Assembly (NCBI GenBank): GCA_963781785.1
Contig: CAWAHD010000005.1
Coordinates: forward strand, 992,001 to 1,056,000
From: CAWAHD01 sp963781785
Lineage (GTDB): Bacteria > Planctomycetota > Planctomycetia > Isosphaerales > Isosphaeraceae
Direction: 5' to 3'
Length of the DNA: 64,000 nt
Below, piece by piece: positions 44,080 to 53,461 of this stretch. The first letter of the stretch is position 1. Each line of letters begins with the position of its first letter. A program made the translations under genes and the position numbers. The notes under the pieces were generated by a model. It saw only the letters and a program-made list of their open reading frames with translations, was not told where the DNA came from and ran no database searches.

Positions 44080-47000
44080 TTACTTCGCACGCGGGCGCGA
44101 TTCCTCGACCGTCTTGCTGAGTATGTGGAAATCGAGACAGATTGCGGTGATCTTCGATCGGTCGAGGTCCGCGTTGTCTTCGTCCTTGATGCGGATCTCC
44201 CACTCCGCAAAGGGCCCGATCAAGGGGAGGTAATCCGAGTTCGCCAGGTCGCCCTTGAGATGGAGGTCGCCGTCCGTGCCGCCGTGCAAGAGAGTCGCTT
44301 CCGGACTCTCGACGTATTCTCCCTGCAAGTTCCAGACGACCTTGGACCAATCGTAGGCGAACTGGATGCCCTCCACCGGGTCGTGAGTGAGGTCGATCCT
44401 GGTCCTGTCCTCGCGACGAAACGACTCATTTCCCATATGTGATATATTTATATTGCACATATTATCTGATGTTTGGACTCCGAGCACCCAGGCTCGCACC
44501 TTGGTGACGCGTACCTCGGCGTGCTCGCTGAACCGGCTCGTCCTGGTCTTCAGTTCCCAGATCCCCTTCTGGTCGAGAATCGCGGCGACGTCTTCGATGA
44601 TCTCTTGCTCTAAGTCCCAGGTCACCGACGGGCCGTGCCAGAGGGGCTCCAGTCGCTCCTTGAGCTCATCGATCTGGGTGCCGCTCTGGTCCCGCAGCTC
44701 GGCCTCTGAGGCGTGTGCGACCAGATCTCCCCGATCGTCGAAGACGCGGAACGCGACGCTGGGACTCCCCGGCTGATGGGAGGTATCCCGCCACGACTGG
44801 GCCACGGCGACCAGGCTCTTCCTCACCTGGGGCTCCGGGCCGATGATCGAAACGACGTCTTCGATGATCTGATCGATCAGGGCGGAATCGAGGATTGATG
44901 TCACCGTGGCAATGACCTGGTCCTTCTCGGTGCTCTTGAGCTCGTGGGGAGGCCACAGGCCCCCGAGCTGCCGCCTGAGGTCTTCGATTGGCCCGGCTTG
45001 TCCCACCAGTTCCTTCTCATCGGCGTCGAAAACCACCGTGCCGTCCTTCACAACGATGCGGAAGTGGAGGGCCTTGCCCGCGGCGGCCACGATCAACAGG
45101 TCCTTGCCCTCCGCGCGGATGCCGCTGGCGCCCTCCGGCGAGCTCAGCAAGCGTAGGTCGAACTCGGGTTGATCCTTCCTGCCCCGTGCCGGTTTCAGGT
45201 GGCGGAGGTAGGGGCGGAGGGACTGAAGCCGCTCCTTGAGCGCCTCGATCCGCTCGCCCTTGGCGGCCAGCGGGCCCTCGCCTTCCTTAAAGGTCACGAC
45301 TTTGCCTTGCGAATGATCGCTGATCTCAATAATCAATCCATAGGGGAAGTTCGTTACAGTTGTTATTGTAATCGATTTATTAATCTGGTTGCGATCGAAC
45401 GCTCCTGCTGGATAATCGATTGTTTCAGGGGTCGTCGCATCGCCGGACTCAAGCCGTACTCGGGTCCGCCCCCGCAGGTCAAGGGTGGTGATGAACTCGT
45501 ACCACCGATCCGCAGGTATGAGTCGCAAGGCGAAGCGCTCGAAGCCGATCCTCGGCAACGGCACGGAGAACCGCGACTCCGTCGTTCTTCAGCTTCGCGA
45601 ACTCGCGGGGATACTCTTCCGGTTTGAGCATGACGCAGACGCCCGTCCCTTGATAATCGTCCTCCCGGGACGGTGTAGAATTCACCTTTTTTTGCAGATC
45701 ACCCTTGATCTTGGTGGTCAAGTTCTCGAAGTCCAGCTCCTCGACCACCCCGCTCAAGAACTGGTAATCGATCACGCCGGGGGAACCGAGCTTGAAGGTG
45801 TCGTAGAGGGCACGGTCGGGCTGGAGGGTCCAGAAGCGGAGGGCCCGGCAGGCTAGATAGCAGTATCGGATGCACTCCTCGCGGGTGCGATTATACAGGG
45901 CCGAGACGAAGGCCGTCTCGGCGGGGAGGTTGGGTTCGGCGTCCTTGGCCTCTAGCTCCTGTACCTGGTCTTTCCGGGCCAAGGTCGCCCGATACTCGCC
46001 GGCTAAGCGCAGGTATTCGGTCACGCCGTTGTTGTACTCGACGAGGAGCGCGTTGCGATCCTGGATCGACTCGACATAGTCGTCCATGGCGTCCATGGCC
46101 GCCCTCGCCTCGTCCCTGGTGTAGAACTGGTCGAGCAGCTTGTTGAACTCGTCCTGCTCGACGAGCAATCGATACGCATCCGGGTCGTGGAGGGCGACCT
46201 GTTCCGGGTCGCCCGAATTCGTCGCGGACTTGATCGTCTCCCACGCCTCATCCAGCTTCGTCAGCCTCTTGGAGAACCGGTCGACTCGTAAGAGCATGTG
46301 CTTCCGATTGACCGCCTGGCCGTCGTCGCTCGGGAGCGTGTTCTCGGCCTTGTCGACCAGCTTGATGCTCTGGCTGACCAGGGTGGTGAACCCCGTGAAT
46401 TCCGAGTTGATGAAGGCCATATTGAAGAGACAGTCCGCATAATCCTGGACCGTCAAGCCGGAACAGGTCGTGACCCAGAATTCGAGGCCCCCCAGGGCTT
46501 TGATCAGGGTGACCTTGGATCGGTCGACCTTATCTGTGGCATCAGGGATAAGCTTTTTGACGTAATGGATGAGCTCGGCCTGGAGCTCACCGAACTTTTC
46601 GGGCTGATCTTTGAGATCGGCAAGGGCGGCGCCGATGGCCGCGGCACGCTGCACGCTGAGCGATTTCTTCTCGTCCAGGTTCTGCTGATAGTCCAGATAG
46701 GTCTGCTGCCGTTTCTCCAACAATCCCACCTTGTTTTTGAATGGCCCCAGGGAGATCGTGGGTGAGCCGAGGGGCACAAAATTCTCCGGATGGCCGAAGT
46801 AATCCCATCCCCTTGCCAGGTTGATCAATAAGGTCGCGAGCGTCGCATTGATGCCATTCCGGAGCAAGGCGTCTGATTGCGACAGGGCCGTGGGCAAGAG
46901 GCTCGCGGCCAGTGCCACGAAGTCGAGTCGCGCCTGGAGTTCATCGTTGATGCTGCCGGCCGCCTCGTCCGCGGCGAACCGATACGCGTCCCACTGGAGG

Positions 47001-48410
47001 TAGCGCGCCCGGGCCGCCTCCAGGAGCATGTGCAGGGAACTCACCCGGGCGATGCCCTGCAAACCCTCGAAGGCGCCGTTCTGGGCGTCCGCATTGAAGT
47101 CGTGGATCACCACGAATCGGCCCCATCGGCCAGGGGGTGGCGGCGAGAGGTAGGGCGGTAGTGCGTTCGCGTTCAAGAGACGCTTGAACCGCTCCTCTCC
47201 GCTCTGGCTCGCGGTATATTGCCCCTTCGTCGTCATCGAATCGCCACTATAGGCCGATGTACCGACTCCGTTATATCCCGGGTCGCCGATCAATCCCGCG
47301 TTGCCATGGAAGCCGCGCTGGCCCGCTTCCCCCGGCCTCGACGTGCAGTCGATCTGGGTGTCCTCGCCCAGGGCCTTGTTCAAGACGATCGTGCAGTTGC
47401 CGGTCGGCCCGCCGGGCCCGCCGGGCCCGCCGATTCCCCCATCGCCCCCGGATCCGCCCGGACCTCCCGGCAAGGAGCTATGGAAGTAGACAAGACCTTG
47501 CTGTGCCCTATCTCGATAAACTTGATAATTCAGGCCCGGTCCTCCTGGTCCTCCTTTCCCGCCGTCCTGTCCCTGCTTTCCCCGCCGGCCTCGGCCCCCG
47601 GAAGAGCACACGGTCAGGGCGGAGTAATCGCCGATGGAATCGGCCACGATGAAGACGTCGCCGCCGGCGAGGCCGATCGCATCATCGCTCCTGCCCCCAT
47701 CCTTCCCGTCGACGCCCCTGTCCCCTTGACCCGCCGTTACGTCGGGGCCATGACCCTCGTCGGTGCCACTGATTTGAGATCCGGAAAAGTCTTTTTTTGC
47801 TAACCAGACTTTCTCATTCCGCGCCGAGTTTCCGGCGTTCCCGGTCGCGGCCGAATAACCGGGAGTCGGTGTGCCCGTGTCCTCCAAGTCTTTTGCGCTG
47901 GTGTCCAGCAACGCCTGCTGACTACCGTCGGCGACGGTCCGCAGCTCGCGCGAAGATCACGACGTGCTTGCCCGGGACCTCGACCTTGCCGCGGATCGTT
48001 ACGACGTCGCCGAAGACGATGAGATGTCTGTCGGGCGGCACCGTGAAGAGGCGCGCGACCTCGCCCGGCTTCGCGCCGTTCGCGAGCACCAAGGGCTCGG
48101 AAGACTCGACGATGGTGACCTCCCCTGCCCCGGCGGCCAGGCTCGCCGGGTAGTCGGGCGTCATTGCGTCTTCGACGGTGAACGCCGGATTCCCCGATGG
48201 CCGGAACTGCCGATCCTTCATGTCCAATTGCCCGTAGGGGAAGCCGATCGCTGCCGATGGGCTGACCCCCGCCCCTGGGTGGAGAGTCCGGACCTGGCCG
48301 AGCGCCGTCATCGTGTCGTTGACGAAGCCCGCGATCGTGGTCTCGCACTGGACCAAATCAGCGACGAAGCTGGCCAGGTACTGGCGAAAGGTCTGATCCG
48401 GGATCGACAT
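44080..48410 (-). CDS. very large protein with Gly-rich collagen-like segment and toxin-like C-terminal region, unknown function (frameshifted)
   Basis: About 1440 residues. Start ATG 48410 (MSIPDQTFRQYLASFVADLV) is set by GGAGGG at 48418-48423. Layout: N-terminal domain ending KVEVPGKHVVIFAR; a Gly-rich segment (about 47650-47300: GGRGRRGKQGQDGGKGGPGG, GGPGGSGGDGGIGGPGGPGG); a long helical and coiled-coil middle (about 47100-45900: LEKRQQTYLDYQQNLDEKKS); and a C-terminal part with two beta-rich pieces. The last piece (GPFAEWEIRIKDEDN, DRSKITAICLDFHI) resembles the end of Tc-toxin A-related proteins, from memory only. Frame breaks lie near 47955 (IFAR to ELRTVADGSQQ) and 45560. No signal peptide. 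It follows the 540-residue gene at 48624 with 213 bp between. Confidence 0.7.
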
Positions 48411-48623
48411 CGATTTGCCCTCCGCGTCCGGGGCCGGGGCGCCGGTCGCCGGCGAATTCCCCACGTCTATCGTCGCCCGCCGCTGCCCTGGGGTCGGGCC
48501 TGACCCGCCCTCCCCCGACTCTGGCAACCAGCCGATGGGCGGCCGCCAATCCAGGCGGCCCGGCTCGACCGTCCCACCGACCTGTCGCGCCCTATATCGG
48601 GTGGCTTGAGCCTGAGTCTCGGC

Positions 48624-50246
48624 CTAAGGAAAAAGATTTTCGACGATCACATCGGTGATCGCATCCAGGGTAAAGCCCATGAACTCCGCGTACGGGGTCT
48701 TCTGGAGCGTTTCCTGCATCACCCTCTTGTGCGTTCTCAGTTGCGCCACCAGTTGCCAGGCGAGCCCGTAGGTGTTGTCCCCCTTCCGGTTGGGCCAGCT
48801 ATTGAGCGTCTCGGCCAAGCCGCTCTCGTCCAGCACTTTCTTGAACTGGTCGGCGCGGCCTTTATCATATCCCGGAAGCGACTTGTCCATGAGCTTATCC
48901 AAAACGTATTTGCTCGAACGACCCCAGCATTCATCCCCGAATGCCGCACGGCCGGCTTCGGCTGCGATTCTGTACTGGTCCACAATTCGGTAGATGGACC
49001 TGACATCCGCTGTTTTCCCGGTCCCCCACCGATTTTCATACATCGAATCGCCACTTCTCAAGCGACGAGATGTGTCTTTGTCTAGCAGATACTTTTTGGC
49101 TGCCGGAGAGGAGATCTGGTTGCCCAGGTTCTTCTGCTGGTCGGCGACCTCCCGCATGACCTCACTGGCGGCGAAGCAAGCGACGTCGTTCCGCGACGGT
49201 TCCAGGTCGTTGCCGGGACCCTCGCGAGGGATCTTCTCGATCAATCGCTTGACGATCGAGTGCACGTTCTCCGCGCTCTTTTGTAAACTCTCGGATTCCT
49301 TCTTCAGTTGGCCGATGTCGGGGTCGGTCATCCCGACGTAGGCGCTCACTTTCTTCGCCTGCACCTGCCACCTATTCAGGAAGTCGGCGAGTACCGCCGT
49401 GTCGGATTCGCCACCCCGCTGGGACTCGGGGATCACGCTGGTGAACTCCTCGCCGATTTTCAACTGGGGGTCATTGAACTTCGCGACAACATCACGCAAC
49501 TTCGCCGTGATCCCGGCAAGTCGATCCTGCTCCCTGAGCCGTTCGTTGACGACTTCGAAATCCGACCCCGTCATGTCAACGCCTTTCCCCCCGAGGGCCG
49601 CCCCGATCTCCCGGGCCACCTCAAATCCGATGGCGTCGAGCGCGAAATGGAGCTCGTCACGAATCCCCAAGGCCGGTTGGTTTCCGAAGGCCTGGTCGAC
49701 CAGGACCGTGGCGAACTCGATACCCTCTCGGACATGATCCGCCACCTCGCCGAGCTCTTCGAAGCTCATCTGATCGGACGGGACGCGCACCGCGTCCTTC
49801 CACAGGTCCAGCCACTGGCTCAGCCCGCCGCTTTGATCCGCGGCTTCCAACCAATCGAGTGCGTTGTTGGTTAGCTTCTGGTCCCCGATCGTGTAGGCGG
49901 GAGTCTGGCCGCGGACTCTGTCGTCGATTTCCATCCTGAGGTCGTTCCAGAAGCCCAAGAGGTCCATCCGGCCGGCCTTCGCCCGTTCTCGCCATTCGGG
50001 GATGAAGCTCGGGTCGATCTTCGCGCGGCGGACCTGACTGAGATTTTCCAAGCCAGACTTCGCAGTCGATAAACTATTGTTTATCGAGATTCTCACGGGA
50101 TCGGTGAGGTCTCGCTTCGGCTTCGGCTTGCGAGCCTCAGGAGGCTCGCTATTCACACGTCCCGCCGCTTTGAGCTCCTTTTCCTTCTTCTTGTACTGCT
50201 TCTTGGCGACATCGCTGATTTCGCGGCGAGGGGGTTCTTTCGGCAT
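48624..50246 (-). CDS. hypothetical 540-residue protein, partner of the large protein downstream
   Basis: Not recognised. Intact, 540 residues. A Lys-rich N-terminus (KKQYKKKEKELKAAGRVN, then KPKPKRDLTDP) without signal peptide precedes a helical body (FNDPQLKIGEEFTSVIPESQ, IGQLKKESESLQKSAENVHS, VHSIVKRLIEKIPREG). No catalytic motif identified. It is the first gene of a minus-strand pair with the giant protein at 44080; the pairing suggests a shared complex, chaperone or cargo relation (inference). The Shine-Dalgarno AGGGTGA is weak and rather far from the ATG. Confidence 0.65.
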   Translation of the reverse strand: MPKEPPRREISDVAKKQYKKKEKELKAAGRVNSEPPEARKPKPKRDLTDPVRISINNSLSTAKSGLENLSQVRRAKIDPSFIPEWRERAKAGRMDLLGFWNDLRMEIDDRVRGQTPAYTIGDQKLTNNALDWLEAADQSGGLSQWLDLWKDAVRVPSDQMSFEELGEVADHVREGIEFATVLVDQAFGNQPALGIRDELHFALDAIGFEVAREIGAALGGKGVDMTGSDFEVVNERLREQDRLAGITAKLRDVVAKFNDPQLKIGEEFTSVIPESQRGGESDTAVLADFLNRWQVQAKKVSAYVGMTDPDIGQLKKESESLQKSAENVHSIVKRLIEKIPREGPGNDLEPSRNDVACFAASEVMREVADQQKNLGNQISSPAAKKYLLDKDTSRRLRSGDSMYENRWGTGKTADVRSIYRIVDQYRIAAEAGRAAFGDECWGRSSKYVLDKLMDKSLPGYDKGRADQFKKVLDESGLAETLNSWPNRKGDNTYGLAWQLVAQLRTHKRVMQETLQKTPYAEFMGFTLDAITDVIVENLFP

Positions 50247-50626
50247 TGCGTTGGTTCACCCTGAAAGGAGAAAACGGTGTCGTGAGATCAAGAGTAAACT
50301 GAACCAGTCAACACGCCGATTCGATTGACCGCTTTCGTACCAATCCCGAAGTGAGAAGACAGGGCGGCATCGTGCGGCCCCCTTCGGTCTTGGTCCCTGA
50401 GTCGGCACTCGGGTCGTGTCGCCCACGTTGGCCTACCCTCGGTCCATGCCAACCTCATCCTAGCGCCTCGCCAACTGTGAGGCAATGGCCTGGCGGGGTT
50501 GCGGTTAGACCGTGGCCTGAGCTGCCACGCGGGCGGGTCTCCTCCTTTCTCGCGCCTCATTCCGCTTGCGATCTCGCTCGGCGAAGATTGCTCGCTTCTG
50601 TCGCTCTTCGGGTTACTCTGCACGAC
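50247..50626. other. divergent intergenic stretch without recognised genes
   Basis: 380 bases upstream of the minus-strand pair, ending at element copy E. Contains no open frame with a known signature. It must hold the promoter of the pair; boxes could not be assigned. Confidence 0.4.
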
Positions 50627-50832
50627 ACGAAGGACAGGCATCGCAGGGGTCGGCGCCACTCGGCGAATGAATCAGGTCGAGCGCCGTAACATTTGTGTAG
50701 CAAGATGGTTTGGATCGCTGCGTGACTCCCACATTCGGCCAGTGGCGCCCTCGTGGCGAGGGAGAGCAGCTGCGCGGCGGGTTTGGCAATGTGGCGGGAT
50801 GGATGTGCTGCCGAATTGCCTGTCCTTCGTCT
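50627..50832 (+). repeat. 205-bp element, copy E
   Basis: Full copy from ACGAAGGACAGGCATCGCAG to TTGCCTGTCCTTCGTCTC. Ends are perfect inverted repeats over CGAAGGACAGGCA. The only full copy that lies between two gene starts (divergent genes at 50246 and 50971) rather than beside a stop codon. Confidence 0.9.
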
Positions 50833-50970
50833 CCCTGGAAGAATCGACCAAGACCGTGAAACCTGGCGGTTCGCGGTTGAGTAATAACAGATGGTTCAGT
50901 TGGTTTCTTGTCTTCGGCGGGGCGATCTCAATCAGCCAAGAGCAACCCGATCGCGAAAGGAAAGCGAGTC

Positions 50971-52899
50971 ATGCAGAGATTGACTGTTCGTGCGGCTGCG
51001 TTGGTGTTCACCGGTCTCGTTTGCGGACAGGCAGGCGCTCTTAGCGTCCCGGCTGCTGAAAAGAAACCGGTCACCCTCGGCGCTCTGGAGGCAGAGATCA
51101 AAGCCCTGAAAGCGCCGAAAGTCGCCTGGCGAGAAATCGAGTGGAAGAGCTGTTTGCTCGAAGGGCTCCGGGAAGCGCGAGCCCAAAACAAGCCGGCCCT
51201 GCTCTGGGTCTTCATCGACCGTCCCATTGACGACGAGCGCTGCTGAGGGTATGCCGCACTCACCCGTGAGGTGATATTCTCCAACGCCGACGTCATTCGC
51301 CGTGTGAACGGCGATTTCGTACCCGTGGCCCTCAAGGCCGGACTGATCGACAACCCGCCCGACAACGACGAAGGCCGGCTCTATCGCGAGATCGGACGCT
51401 CGAGGATCCTTCCCCAGGGAGTCTGTATCGTCAACTCTGCGGGAAAAGTGCTCGACTGGGTCTTCATGTTCGACGACGACAAGAGCGTTCTCGACTTCCT
51501 CGATCATGCCAAGAAGCGGTTCGCCGAGTTTCCCGACGCGACCAAGCCGATCCCCGCCGAGCGATACAAAGGGTTTCCGAGTGAGAAGCTCGCCAATGTC
51601 GACGACAGCGGCAAGGTCATGCCGATCGTCGAGCGCCACCGCGAGGGGGAAAGCTGTCCGGCAAAGCCGCGCGTCCTGCAGGGGACCCTCCTGGCGCGGG
51701 TTTTTGGCCGGGCGCTCGACAAGGATGGCCAGCTCGTCGCCGACACGCTGCACCAGGAAAACTATCTCGAGGACCGCTTCTACGTGCCAGTCGTCAGGCA
51801 AGAGGGGTTGGCGAAAGCGCTCACCGCCGCCGGCACGAACCGCTTCAAGATCGACGACGATCTGGCGCGGGTACTCATCAGCCATGCGTTCATGGGGGAA
51901 CTCGACTTGAACCCCCTCGGCAACCTGAATGGCAGCACGTGCAAGCACATGGACTGTGCGTTCTGGGGCCAGAAGATCGAGGCTGATGGCAACGGTCCGG
52001 GCTGGGTTCGAATCGATGGCGAATCAGAAGTCGCAGGGGTCGCGGGCCAGCGGCCAGACGACCATGGCGCACTCTGGCAGCACCGGGTCAAGCTCACCTG
52101 GGAGGGGCTGATCGAGATCAAGGGAAACCGGATGACTCGACTCCTTCTCCTGGCCCGCGGTACCGAGAAGTTGACGCGGGGAAACAGAAATGAGGAATTG
52201 GGCCGCCTACAGGGCGGCAAAGCCGTCTTCATTGACCTGGACAGCGGCGTCCGTTACGGCATTATCGGCCAACCGGTCGCGGTCGAGGAAGCCAGTAGTG
52301 GGCATCAGGCGCAGATCCCCGATGAGGCCCGCAAAATGCTCCGGCACGAGTTTGGCGGCCCCTTCGTGGCGTCACGCGACCTGGTGCAGGTGGAACTGCG
52401 GTTGACCGAGGAGCAGAAAGAAAAGCTGAACCAAAACCTTCTGGAATTGCTGCCCGAGGCGGTGCAGTTCTTGCAAAGGATGAAACGCCTGAACGGTGAA
52501 CAGCGCGCGCAGCAGTTCGGTGCCTATCGACACAAGGCCCGCCAGAATCTGGCGGCTCTCTTGAAGGAAACGCTCAACAAAGACCAGCGCGCACGTTTGC
52601 GCCAGTTAGAATTGCAACGCGAGGGGCTTCGTGATGGGGAGACTTGGGAACTTCTCCACCTGAAGGAAGGCCAACGGAAGCAATTCATGGGTCTCATCAT
52701 GCAGACCCATCAGAAGATTCAGACGCTGCTCGAAGAGGCAAAGAAAACCGGCAACCGCCGGGAGATTCAAGGCAAGGTGATCAAGATCCGCGATGACCTC
52801 GAAGCCGATCTACGCGCCAAGCTGACGGACGACCAGAAATTGCAGTGGATGGAGATGTTGGGTAAGCCGATGGACCCGGCGGCCTTGTTTGATTTGTGA
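50971..52899 (+). CDS. secreted thioredoxin-like protein with in-frame UGA, possible selenoprotein
   Basis: Start ATG 50971 with AAAGGAAAG upstream; signal peptide MQRLTVRAAALVFTGLVCGQ. A thioredoxin-fold-like segment (LLEGLREARAQNKPALLWVF, then DRPIDDERC) runs into TGA at 51244-51246. The same frame continues GYAALTREVIFSNADVIRRV and reads on to 52899. Total about 642 residues. The C-terminal third is helical and charged (LTEEQKEKLNQNLLELLPEA, LTDDQKLQWMEMLG). The TGA directly follows a Cys at the redox-site position. Starting 13 bases after it, TCACC/GGTGA forms a 5-bp hairpin with loop CGTGA. Either UGA encodes selenocysteine, or it is a nonsense change (for example CGA to TGA), or a base error; two other in-frame stops in this window call for caution. 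Confidence 0.72.
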
Positions 52900-53107
52900 G
52901 AGGAAGAACAGGCATCGCAGGGGTCGGCGCCACTCGGCGAGTGAATCAGGTCGACCGCCGCAGCCTTTGTGTCGCAACATGGTTTGGATTGCTGCGTGAC
53001 TCCCACACTCGGCCAATGGCGCCCTGGTGGCGAGGCAGAGCGGGCGCGCGCGGGTTTGGGAACGTCGCGGGATGGAAGTGCTGGCGCATTGCCTGTTCTT
53101 CGTCTCC
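52899..53107 (+). repeat. 205-bp element, copy F
   Basis: Starts at the last base of the preceding stop codon (GATTTGTGAGAGGAAGAACA) and ends TTGCCTGTTCTTCGTCTC. The internal stem shows a paired change: GCGAGTG with CACTCG instead of the usual GCGAATG with CATTCG. Both inverted ends also carry the same change, GAAGAACAGGCA with TGCCTGTTCTTC. Confidence 0.9.
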
Positions 53108-53246
53108 CGAACGGAGTCACGATCGGAGATTCTTGGAAATTCTTATTGTTTTGAGCGACAATGTGTTGACAACCACTCCGATGCAATCGATAATCACCGA
53201 ACGTTGCCGGCTCGCGAGGGGCGGGCAGCGCAGGGTTATGGTGGCC

Positions 53247-53284
53247 CCCCGTCGTGTGATTTTCTGCACGAGTGGGGTTTTTTG
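53247..53284 (+). terminator. putative Rho-independent terminator or leader hairpin
   Basis: CCCC-G-TCGTG, a loop of nine bases, then CACGA-GT-GGGG, followed by six T (53278-53283). The stem has one small internal loop. It lies 178 bp upstream of the giant surface-protein gene and 140 bp after element copy F. It could end transcription from the thioredoxin-like gene or act as an attenuator for the next gene. The rest of 53108-53461 shows nothing else recognisable. Confidence 0.5.
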
Positions 53285-53461
53285 TTGCGCTTCGTGAGCG
53301 ACCGTACGGTTGCCTGAGTGCGTGGGTTCTCCGTCCGACTGATGCCGGCCCGCTGTTCATTCAGCGGGCGGCCTCGGGCACCTCGCATTGGCAACTCGGT
53401 CGCCGACAGCGCGGCCGAAGAGCTCCGCTCCCTTCCCACGATCAGATGGGAGCCAGCCACC

